A stretch of 6,056 nucleotides of DNA. It comes from JAFGSZ01 sp964492185 (GTDB lineage Bacteria > Bacteroidota > Bacteroidia > Bacteroidales > UBA10428). The translations under genes were made by a program, and so were the position numbers. The stretch lies in assembly GCA_964492185.1 (NCBI GenBank), contig CAZBJH010000154.1, forward strand, positions 1 to 6,056, in the 5' to 3' direction. Position 1 is the stretch's first letter, and the number at the start of each line of letters is the position of its first letter. The notes under the pieces were generated by a model. It ran no database searches. It was not told the origin of the DNA and saw nothing but the letters and a program-made list of their open reading frames with translations. Shown piece by piece: positions 1 to 5,982 of the stretch.

Positions 1-31
1 ACACCTTTAAAAATTATTAACGTTGTGAAAA
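1..31 (+). repeat. Outer arm A of an inverted repeat shared with the right end
   Basis: This segment matches the reverse complement of 5948-5978 at 30 of 31 bases; the only difference is at position 15. It directly abuts the 44-bp core at 31-74. The window begins on the first base of this arm, which suggests a contig boundary placed at a repeat. No ORF crosses it. Confidence 0.85.
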
Positions 32-74
32 ACATTTTAAACCGCGGTATACTAAAGTATTTGAGGATTTAAAA
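31..74 (+). repeat. 44-bp core B, left copy of an exact direct repeat
   Basis: All 44 bases are identical to 5902-5945, in the same orientation about 5.9 kb away. The core contains the palindrome CCGCGG, a small hairpin sequence (ATACT-AA-AGTAT, 49-60) and complementary TTTTAAA/TTTAAAA near its ends. Such dyad symmetry could be a protein-binding or recombination site, but that is inference. It does not match the XerCD dif consensus as I know it. Confidence 0.9.
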
Positions 75-117
75 TGTGAGCAGCAACGCGGATATCGGAC
101 ATTATGGACAGACACTA
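75..117 (+). repeat. Right-end half (RE) of a palindromic-ended repeat
   Basis: Bases 83-115 align, with a few substitutions and a one-base gap, with the reverse complement of the left end of the repeat at 2723-2867: the ACGCGG block, then a GGACATTATGGACAGACAC-type terminus. Only this half is present here. It joins core B at 75 and ends next to a TA dinucleotide at 116-117. The matching left half lies at the other end of the window (5844-5901). Confidence 0.65.
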
Positions 118-139
118 AGTAGTAATAACTGTGACCCTC

Positions 140-760
140 CTATCGTGTCAGACTGTCAATCTTTGAAACCGGAATGGTATTTACCATTTTAAGCACATCG
201 CTTTCATTATCAAAACCCGTGCAATTAAAGGTCAATAATGAGCCGCCAAAGGGGATCTGGATATCATAGGAAACATTTTCCCCGTCATCATCATTTCTTT
301 GCATAAGGCCCTTGTACCCGTCAATTTTTATCCGTTTCTGCCCGGAATCGCCGCTCATTGCTCCTATAAGAGGCATGGAAAGTATACTGTTTATGCTTGC
401 CAGCATAGGCGAATCGCTTACGATCAGGATCTCTGCGTATTTTTGGCTCTCCGCCGAACCGTAATCCCGGTTCACATATAAGCCCCCGGCCCCCGAAGAG
501 TTGCCTGTTACATTGTCCTGTCCGGAATTAAACTGAAGTCCGCCCATTTCTTCGGGCATAATAGCCAGAATTTTCTTCCCCACGATCATATCAAGCTCAT
601 GCAGGGCTTCCTCAAGGGCAAATCTTGTGTCATCCAGATTTTCTTTTTTATAAGCCGCTTTTGCTTCATCCAGTTTACCTTCAACATCCTGTGAGAAGGA
701 GAAAGATAACAAACCTGTGATAAGCAGGACTGTCAGTGATATAATTTTAATTTTGTTCAT
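140..760 (-). CDS. Secreted protein of unknown function, downstream member of a paralog pair
   Basis: A 206-residue protein whose family I do not recognise. Residues 1-23 form a clear export signal (MNKIK, then a hydrophobic stretch to about FSFS) with no lipobox cysteine, so a periplasmic or secreted location is inferred. Residues 27-70 are charged and helix-prone, followed by a Gly/Asn/Ser-rich linker (79-93) and an alternating, beta-like C-terminal region with GYKG (149-152) and IPFGGS (169-174). The upstream neighbour (772-1542) has the same order of blocks: the helical segment ending in MPEEMGGL against LPASVNGL, then SSG, GYxG, IPFG and FxNE. The two are therefore paralogs. The start ATG lies 11 bp after the neighbour's stop, indicating an operon. 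There is no Shine-Dalgarno directly before it. Past the stop (TAG), repeat DNA begins at about 117. Confidence 0.85.
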   Translation of the reverse strand: MNKIKIISLTVLLITGLLSFSFSQDVEGKLDEAKAAYKKENLDDTRFALEEALHELDMIVGKKILAIMPEEMGGLQFNSGQDNVTGNSSGAGGLYVNRDYGSAESQKYAEILIVSDSPMLASINSILSMPLIGAMSGDSGQKRIKIDGYKGLMQRNDDDGENVSYDIQIPFGGSLLTFNCTGFDNESDVLKMVNTIPVSKIDSLTR

Positions 761-771
761 GATTCTTATAC

Positions 772-1542
772 TTATTGTTCTCCTAACTGTTTTTTTATAC
801 TATCGATACTAAACTCATTTGCCGCATCAATGATCTCATGCTCATTTTCAAAATTTATACCCTGCAAAACAAAGAGTGAAGACTGACCGAAAGGTATGCT
901 TAGCTGATATCCTGAATAATCATCGTATTCAATTACTCCCTGGTATCCCTGTACATTTACCTGCTTATATTCCTGATCCTCACCTGATGAATAGGTCCCC
1001 GAACTGATATACATATTCACTGCAGTAAGCAGCTGTGAATTATTGGTAATATCCAGATTAAGTTCCTGATCACCTTTTGCATACTTTCGCTCAATACTCA
1101 GACCCACAAAACCAATCCCGGAGCTGGTTACCATATCCGAATCATCCTGTTTTTCCAGTCCGTTTACCGAAGCGGGAAGTAACTCCAGTACTTTTTCGCC
1201 TATTTCCATTTCTACACCCAGTAAGGCCTGCCGTATGGCATGCCGTGATTTGCTGTATTCCTTTGATGTGTATGAACCGGAAGCTGCTTCGATCTGCGCG
1301 ATTACATCCGGGGCTGTTTCAGTGAGCCCGCTACCACGTTTGTTTTCAATGTTACCTGTACCGGAAGGATCAGATGAATTCGAACTATTTTTCTTTTCAT
1401 TCTCATCCTTATTAAAGATCTCGTCAAGGATCTTATCTTCAGTACGGTTCTGCAGTTTTCTTAATACACGCTGGCCGTACAACTCACCTGTAAACGCGGT
1501 TAATACGATCAAGGTCAGTACCATTAAAATAACTCTCTTCAT
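772..1542 (-). CDS. Secreted protein of unknown function, upstream member of a paralog pair
   Basis: A 256-residue protein with no recognisable family. Residues 1-23 are an export signal (MKRVILMVLTLIVL core, likely cut near YGQ). A basic, amphipathic helix follows (about 25-44, RVLRKLQNRTEDKILDEIF), then a Ser/Asn/Gly-rich low-complexity linker (about 48-72). From about residue 78 to the end it matches the downstream protein block for block: helical segment 82-129 with EIGEKVLELLPASVNGLE, SSGIG (140-144), GYQG (199-202), IPFGQS (216-221) and NFENEHEI (230-237). The N-terminal helix and linker are its main additions. It is first in the two-gene operon and faces the cation transporter across a 237-bp spacer. 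The start is preceded by an A/T-rich leader without a Shine-Dalgarno, as is common in Bacteroidota. A structural, envelope-associated role is possible but nothing here shows it. Confidence 0.85.
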   Translation of the reverse strand: MKRVILMVLTLIVLTAFTGELYGQRVLRKLQNRTEDKILDEIFNKDENEKKNSSNSSDPSGTGNIENKRGSGLTETAPDVIAQIEAASGSYTSKEYSKSRHAIRQALLGVEMEIGEKVLELLPASVNGLEKQDDSDMVTSSGIGFVGLSIERKYAKGDQELNLDITNNSQLLTAVNMYISSGTYSSGEDQEYKQVNVQGYQGVIEYDDYSGYQLSIPFGQSSLFVLQGINFENEHEIIDAANEFSIDSIKKQLGEQ

Positions 1543-1779
1543 AATGAAAAATAATTAAGAATTAAACGTCTGAAAAATAAACAAAAAAACCATTCATAAT
1601 ACATAAGTGATAAAATAAATATTTGCTTTTTATACTTCCAACTGGTAATACGGTATTTTCCAATACATACCCATCGAACTCAATAGTTGATTAATTGTTT
1701 TATAATATATCAGTTTATTAACAGGCTCTAACAAACTGCCGGTAAAATAGTTTATCAGAAATACCATATTCCGGAACAG
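1543..1779. promoter_or_regulatory. Divergent intergenic spacer, presumed promoters both ways
   Basis: This AT-rich 237-bp spacer separates two divergent genes, so it must carry their promoters unless transcription enters from elsewhere. I found no exact TAnnTTTG box in either direction. The nearest rightward candidates are an AATATTTG at about 1619-1626 and an AT-rich stretch around 1700-1715, neither convincing. I see no operator repeat or riboswitch-like structure. Confidence 0.3.
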
Positions 1780-2700
1780 ATGACAGAACATCCTAAACGT
1801 AGCACCAAACACCCTGAAGATCAACCGGGCGATAAAAATTTACTTATTGCATCGGCCCTTAACCTTACAATTACGATAGCCGAACTGATCGGTGGTGTTT
1901 TATCGAACAGCCTTGCCCTGCTCTCTGATGCTGTGCATAATCTCGGGGATACCATCGCTGTTGCAATTGCATACATTGCAAATCGCATTGGCAGAAAAAA
2001 GTCCACTTCGAAGAAAACCTTCGGATACAAAAGAATCGAAATACTGGCAGCATTATTCAATGCAGTTGTGCTTGTTGTCATAATTGTTTTTCTCTTCAGG
2101 GAGGCCTGGATACGGCTGAATAATCCTGAACCCATCAAAGGCATGATTATGTTCATCGTGTCTGTAACCGGACTTCTTGCAAATTTATTTGCTGTCCTGC
2201 TCCTTAGAAAAGAATCGGGAAAAAATATCAATATACGTGCGGCTTACCTGCATTTGCTCGGTGACACGATATCTTCCGTGGCAGTGATCATTGGCTCACT
2301 GTTCATTGTTTTTTTTCAGATATACTGGATTGACCCCCTGATCACTGTATTTATCGGTTTATATATTTTAAAAGAAACATTCGCTATTCTTCGTGAAACG
2401 GTGGATATACTTATGCAGGGGACACCAAAAGGGCTTGATCTTGATGAGGTGATAAATGCACTTGAACAATTCCATTCCATTGATGATGTACATCATGTGC
2501 ATGCCTGGAACCTGAATGACTCACAAATACATTTTGAATGCCATGTTAATCTGAAAAACGATTTACAGGTTAGCGAATCAACATTAATTCTTCAACAGAT
2601 CGGGGATCATCTGAAAAAATATTTTCATATAGATCATATTACGATTCAATTTGAACACCAGAGATGTCCTGACAAAAACGGATATAATAAACCCTGCTAA
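1780..2700 (+). CDS. Cation diffusion facilitator, zinc-type exporter (CzcD/ZitB-like)
   Basis: A 306-residue inner-membrane metal/proton antiporter, a usual length for the family. The CDF transmembrane domain spans about residues 20-212 with six hydrophobic segments. The metal site is visible: HxxxD in TM2 (H53, D57, within SLALLSDAVHNLGD) and HxxxD in TM5 (H158, D162). This two-His/two-Asp set is the one known from Zn2+-transporting CDF proteins. The conserved FGYKRIEILAALFNAV lies at 81-96. The cytoplasmic C-terminal domain (about 213-295) carries the VHHVHAWNL signature (237-245), and two cysteines (C296, C306) sit in the tail. The inter-TM4/5 loop lacks the long His-rich stretch of some relatives. 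A weak GGAAC precedes the start. A repeat begins 22 bp after the stop. Likely role: export of zinc, possibly also cadmium or cobalt, from the cytoplasm; exact specificity cannot be read from sequence. Confidence 0.93.
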   Translation: MTEHPKRSTKHPEDQPGDKNLLIASALNLTITIAELIGGVLSNSLALLSDAVHNLGDTIAVAIAYIANRIGRKKSTSKKTFGYKRIEILAALFNAVVLVVIIVFLFREAWIRLNNPEPIKGMIMFIVSVTGLLANLFAVLLLRKESGKNINIRAAYLHLLGDTISSVAVIIGSLFIVFFQIYWIDPLITVFIGLYILKETFAILRETVDILMQGTPKGLDLDEVINALEQFHSIDDVHHVHAWNLNDSQIHFECHVNLKNDLQVSESTLILQQIGDHLKKYFHIDHITIQFEHQRCPDKNGYNKPC

Positions 2701-2722
2701 TAAGTCCTGCAGTTTGTAAATA

Positions 2723-2867
2723 GTGTCTGTCCATAAAGTCCCATTTGCCGCGTTACGCTTGTCCGAAAATTGCACATTTACGACTGGTAAACTCCGCGTT
2801 TCCGGACCGCGCGAGTCTTGCAAATGGAACTTTATGAACAGACACATGGTCAATTAAACATTTTGCC
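2723..2867 (+). repeat. Palindromic-ended (MITE-like) repeat, copy 1
   Basis: A non-coding element with 26-bp inverted ends, 2723-2748 and 2820-2845, matching at 24 of 26 bases (GTGTCTGTCCATAAAG-type terminus). Near-identical sequence occurs in inverted orientation at 5692-5839, and the homology continues past the right inverted end to 2867. It has no ORF and no transposase, so it fits a miniature inverted-repeat element mobilised in trans, or a REP-like hairpin. RNA across it could form a long stem, so it may also end transcription after the cation transporter gene. That last point is inference. Confidence 0.8.
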
Positions 2868-2965
2868 CGGTTGTTAAACCAGGGGGATCGAATATAACTT
2901 TTATAAAGTTCCGCGGATTACGCATATAATAAGAATCACAGATCATCATTTTACGGAATTTTAGC

Positions 2966-2973
2966 TAAATTTG
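2966..2973 (+). promoter_or_regulatory. Putative Bacteroidota -7 promoter box for gpmI
   Basis: TAAATTTG matches the Bacteroidota housekeeping -7 consensus TAnnTTTG and is followed by GC, a common context. It lies 78 bp before the gpmI start, implying a leader of about 70 nt. I could not find a good -33 TTTG at the expected 19-21 bp spacing, so support rests on the -7 box and its position in the only spacer upstream of gpmI. Confidence 0.45.
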
Positions 2974-3051
2974 CCGCTTTATATGCAGAAATTATACTAT
3001 TATAAAAGTAACTCATATTGATTACTGTACATTTTTTAAAACCATAACATA

Positions 3052-4569
3052 ATGAGTAATAAAGCAATACTTATCATCCTTGACGGATGGGGAATAGGAA
3101 ATAAAGGCAAGGGTGATATAATTTATCATGCCAAAACTCCCAATATGGACCGCGTTATGAGCGAATACCCGTCTGCACAATTACTGACATTCGGAGAAAA
3201 TGTAGGTTTGCCGGAAGGCCAGATGGGAAATTCGGAAGTGGGGCATTTAAACATCGGTGCAGGACGTGTTGTATATCAGGACCTGGTAAGGATCAACCTT
3301 GCCATCAAAGATAACAGCATAGCACAAAATAAAACACTTACATCAGCATTTGAATATGCACGCGAAAATAACAAGGCAGTTCATTTCCTCGGGCTGATAG
3401 GCCCGGGCGGGGTGCATGCCCAGAGCAAGCATCTTTATAAACTGTGCGATCTCACGAAAGATCATAAACTTAACAAAGTATATATTCACTGCCTTACCGA
3501 CGGACGGGATACGGATCCGAAAAGTGGCTTCGGATATGTTAAAGAACTTACAGAACACCTTAAATCATCAAACGGCAGGATAGCATCACTGATCGGCCGT
3601 TATTACAGTATGGACCGTGACAAACGCTGGGAAAGGATCAGGGAAGGCTATGACCTTATGGTCAAAGGTAAAGGGAAACCTTCAACTGATGTGCTGACTG
3701 CAATTAAAGAATCATATGAAGAAGGTGTAACGGATGAATTTATCAAACCTGTGGTTATGGTAGATGAGAACAGGCAGCCGGTCGGAAAAATAACGGAAGG
3801 AGATGTGGTGATATGTTTTAATTTCCGTACTGACCGCCTGCGGCAGATGACCACTGTCCTTACACAAAAGGATTTTCCCGAATACGGCATGAAAACCATT
3901 CCTTTGAATTATATTACCCTTACCACCTATGATGAAAATTTCAAAGGAATTAAGGTAGCTTTTGACAAACAGAAAATAAGCAACACCATGGGTGAAGTAG
4001 TATCGAAAAACGGATTGAACCAGATCCGTATAGCGGAAACTGAAAAATATGCCCATGTTACTTTTTTCTTTAATGGCGGACGTGAGAATGAGTTTGAAAA
4101 TGAAAAACGCTTACTTATCCCGTCACCCAAAGTTGCTACTTATGACTTGCAGCCCGAGATGAGCGCGCCTGGGATAGCTGAAGCCATTATTGCCGAACTG
4201 AAAAAGAAGGAGACGGATTTTATATGCCTGAACTTTGCCAATGGTGATATGGTAGGACATACCGGTGTTTATGAAGCTATTAAAAAAGCGGTCGAAACAG
4301 TAGATGATTGTATGGGAAGGGTTGTCGAAACGGCAAGGGAAAACGGGTATACAGCACTGGTAATTGCCGATCACGGTAATGCCGATAATGCAGTTAATGA
4401 GGATGGTTCGCCCAATACCGCACATTCATTAAATCCGGTACCGATTGTATTGGTAAATGACAGGTATAAAAAGATCAACAGCGGCATACTTGCTGATGTG
4501 GCTCCTACTTTATTACACCTGATGGATGTGCATATTCCTGAAGAAATGACAGGTAAAATACTGGTTTAA
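3052..4569 (+). CDS. gpmI: 2,3-bisphosphoglycerate-independent phosphoglycerate mutase
   Basis: A cytoplasmic enzyme interconverting 3- and 2-phosphoglycerate in glycolysis and gluconeogenesis, using two Mn2+ ions and a phosphoserine. The 505 residues match the usual full length. The alkaline-phosphatase-like phosphatase domain is split around the phosphotransferase insert. Visible catalytic residues: D11 (LDGWG), nucleophile S61 in MGNSEVGH, H122 in GPGGVHAQ, R152/D153 in TDGRDTDP, R183 and R189, R259/R262 in FRTDRLR, K332 in ETEKYAHVTFFFNGG, D399/H403 in NGDMVGHTG, D440/H441 in ADHGNAD, and H458 in TAHS. All expected metal and substrate ligands are present, so the gene should be functional. 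The start is preceded by A-rich sequence without a Shine-Dalgarno. It stands alone, between a MITE-like repeat and a convergent msr gene. The 47-bp gap downstream has only a short GC palindrome (CAGGCCTG) and no clear terminator. Confidence 0.98.
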   Translation: MSNKAILIILDGWGIGNKGKGDIIYHAKTPNMDRVMSEYPSAQLLTFGENVGLPEGQMGNSEVGHLNIGAGRVVYQDLVRINLAIKDNSIAQNKTLTSAFEYARENNKAVHFLGLIGPGGVHAQSKHLYKLCDLTKDHKLNKVYIHCLTDGRDTDPKSGFGYVKELTEHLKSSNGRIASLIGRYYSMDRDKRWERIREGYDLMVKGKGKPSTDVLTAIKESYEEGVTDEFIKPVVMVDENRQPVGKITEGDVVICFNFRTDRLRQMTTVLTQKDFPEYGMKTIPLNYITLTTYDENFKGIKVAFDKQKISNTMGEVVSKNGLNQIRIAETEKYAHVTFFFNGGRENEFENEKRLLIPSPKVATYDLQPEMSAPGIAEAIIAELKKKETDFICLNFANGDMVGHTGVYEAIKKAVETVDDCMGRVVETARENGYTALVIADHGNADNAVNEDGSPNTAHSLNPVPIVLVNDRYKKINSGILADVAPTLLHLMDVHIPEEMTGKILV

Positions 4570-4616
4570 CACATTAAGCTCTGTTATTCATACCTCAGGC
4601 CTGGAGCAAATGCATG

Positions 4617-5567
4617 TTAAAACCGTTTTGTATACACATGACAATAGGGCGTACCGTTCTTCTTCTCATAATACTGCTGATGATAATCTTCAGCAGGCCA
4701 GAATGTTGACGCCCTGGTGATTCGTGTAGCAACATCGTACCCTTTTTGTTCCAAAAGGCTGACAAGCTTTTCAGCTGTCCGTTTCTGTTCCATATTCAGG
4801 TAAAAAACCTCTGAACGGTATTGATCGCCAATATCTGGACCCTGCCTGTTCACCTGTGTGGGATCATGGATCTCAAAAAACAAACGGGCAATCTTTTCAT
4901 AGTCTGTTTTTTCAGGATCATAAACAACCTTTACCGCCTCGGCATGTCCGGTATTGTGTTTACAAACCTCCTCATAAGTGGGATGTTCGGTATAACCTCC
5001 GGTATATCCCGGTTCAGTGGATAAAACACCGGGTTCTTTCAGCAGATAATGCTCAACACCCCAAAAACATCCGCCTGCAAAAATTGCCGTACGCGTATCA
5101 GAATCCTTATCCGGTTTTTCAGGCACAAACTCCAGTGATATGGAATTTACACAATGGCGTATATCTTTTCGTGTATAACCTTCCCCGGTAAATACATGAC
5201 CGAGATGTGCCCCGCAACCGGCACATAAGATCTCCGTGCGACGGCCATCAGCATCCGGAACTCTTTTCACAGCACCATCAATTTCATCATCAAAGCTGGG
5301 CCATCCGCATCCCGATTTGAACTTATCTGTCGACCGGTACAGTTCAGCACCACACCTTTTACACTCGTATGTCCCTTTTTCATAGAAATCATCGAATTCT
5401 CCTGTAAAGGGTGCTTCAGTTCCTTTATGCACGATCACCCTCTCTTCGTCTGTTGTCAGCTTTTTAAACTTCATATCATCATGATTTTTTTCACCGTTTG
5501 AAGTATTTTGTGAACACGCGGTCCCGTTAATAATAAGGATAAATATAATATATAATAAATTTCTCAT
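4617..5567 (-). CDS. msrBA: Fused MsrB-MsrA methionine sulfoxide reductase, probable lipoprotein
   Basis: A bifunctional repair enzyme reducing both methionine sulfoxide diastereomers: MsrB acts on R, MsrA on S. Residues 1-18 form a hydrophobic export signal ending in GTAC, a weak lipobox with C18 as candidate lipidated cysteine, so an envelope location is inferred. The MsrB domain (about 35-150) has the zinc pairs C69/C72 and C115/C118, the resolving-type C87 in SGCGWPSF and catalytic C139 in RHCVNS. The MsrA domain (about 158-316) has catalytic C167 in GGCFWG, the TGHAEAV block (206-212), GDQYRSE (247-253), PAEDYHQQYY (291-300) and a possible recycling C309. The order is B then A, opposite to neisserial PilB; both orders are known. 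All key cysteines are present. It converges on gpmI. Its promoter should lie upstream, in or near the doubtful ORF at 5576. Confidence 0.95.
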   Translation of the reverse strand: MRNLLYIIFILIINGTACSQNTSNGEKNHDDMKFKKLTTDEERVIVHKGTEAPFTGEFDDFYEKGTYECKRCGAELYRSTDKFKSGCGWPSFDDEIDGAVKRVPDADGRRTEILCAGCGAHLGHVFTGEGYTRKDIRHCVNSISLEFVPEKPDKDSDTRTAIFAGGCFWGVEHYLLKEPGVLSTEPGYTGGYTEHPTYEEVCKHNTGHAEAVKVVYDPEKTDYEKIARLFFEIHDPTQVNRQGPDIGDQYRSEVFYLNMEQKRTAEKLVSLLEQKGYDVATRITRASTFWPAEDYHQQYYEKKNGTPYCHVYTKRF

Positions 5568-5575
5568 CAGATAGC

Positions 5576-5788
5576 ATGATTACATTATACATGGATAACA
5601 AAAAAGAGGCCGGACTGTTTAACCCGCGTTACCGGATTCACCCGGCTGAAGATTTAGCTTTCGACACTTTGGATCCGATGGATAAAAAGTTGGCAAAATG
5701 TTTAATTGGTCATGTGTCTGTTCATAAAGTTTCAATTGCAAGGCTCGCGCGCTCCGGAAACGCGGAGTTTACTAATAATCGTAAATGA
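5576..5788 (+). pseudogene. Possible 5' remnant of a gene cut by the repeat
   Basis: An open frame of 70 codons (ATG at 5576, or more likely 5591) with no recognised family. The first part, roughly MDNKKEAGLFNPRYRIHP to DPMDKKLAK, has ordinary amino-acid and codon composition. From 5692 onward the frame runs inside the repeated element and translates non-coding repeat. This fits a gene whose 3' part was replaced when the element inserted, but chance is also plausible. Against it: it starts 8 bp from the divergent msr gene, leaving almost no promoter space, and has no Shine-Dalgarno. No continuation of the frame is evident beyond the repeat. Confidence 0.25.
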
Positions 5789-5839
5789 ACAATTTTCGGA
5801 CAAACGTAACGCGGCAAATGGGACTTTATGGACAGACTC
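5692..5839 (-). repeat. Palindromic-ended (MITE-like) repeat, copy 2, inverted
   Basis: The reverse complement aligns almost throughout with 2723-2867, with scattered substitutions and one small insertion of about three bases near 5774-5782. Its own ends (5714-5739 and 5814-5839) pair less well than those of copy 1, at about 21 of 26, so this copy is more diverged. The shared block outside the inverted end (5692-5713 against 2846-2867) differs at two positions. The two copies face each other around gpmI and the msr gene. Confidence 0.8.
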
Positions 5840-5843
5840 TAAA

Positions 5844-5901
5844 TAGTGTTTGTCAATAAACTCTTAATGTTTATTCAGAATGTTCGAGATCAAGGCGCGT
5901 G
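5844..5901 (+). repeat. Left-end half (LE) of a palindromic-ended repeat
   Basis: Bases 5841-5863 match 2718-2740, the start of repeat copy 1, at about 20 of 23 positions. It lies back to back with copy 2, which ends at 5839, so two termini face each other across a few bases. The stretch continues without a partner end, through an AAGGCGCG block, directly into core B at 5902. A TA dinucleotide (5844-5845) borders the terminus. The complementary half is at 75-117. Confidence 0.6.
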
Positions 5902-5945
5902 AACATTTTAAACCGCGGTATACTAAAGTATTTGAGGATTTAAAA
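5902..5945 (+). repeat. 44-bp core B, right copy of an exact direct repeat
   Basis: Identical over 44 bases to 31-74 and in the same orientation. Upstream it joins the LE half-element, and downstream (after two bases, AG) it joins the inverted arm A'. The flanks are thus the mirror arrangement of the left copy: outside is arm A, inside is a terminus of the palindromic-ended family. Confidence 0.9.
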
Positions 5946-5947
5946 AG

Positions 5948-5978
5948 TTTTCACAACGTTAATTATTTTTAAAGGTGT
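5948..5978 (-). repeat. Outer arm A', inverted copy of 1-31
   Basis: The reverse complement equals 1-31 except for one base. Together with core B it would give a 107-bp A-B-A' element with 31-bp inverted ends, of which this window shows one half at each extremity. Confidence 0.85.
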
Positions 5979-5982
5979 TCAA

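Noticed and set aside
31..74. Core B as a XerCD dif site
   Set aside because: It has symmetry and AT-rich flanks, but no half matches the conserved XerD arm (TTATGTTAA-like) and it appears twice.
1235..1558. 107-codon rightward frame opposite the upstream paralog gene
   Set aside because: It is antisense to a supported secreted-protein gene. The Phe/Ser-rich translation is what antisense of its Lys/Glu/Asp-rich linker would give.
1821..2231. 136-codon open frame antisense to the cation transporter gene
   Set aside because: It lies wholly opposite a well-supported transporter gene, has no recognisable motif and reads as antisense of membrane-segment codons.
2584..2853. 89-codon leftward frame across the end of the transporter gene and repeat copy 1
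   Set aside because: It mixes antisense coding sequence with non-coding repeat, and no start signal is evident.
3712..4056. 114-codon antisense frame within gpmI
   Set aside because: gpmI is certain from its catalytic motifs, and the antisense product has no domain and an atypical composition.
4570..4616. Bidirectional terminator between gpmI and msrBA
   Set aside because: Only a short palindrome (CAGGCCTG) is present, with no adequate stem or flanking T tract.
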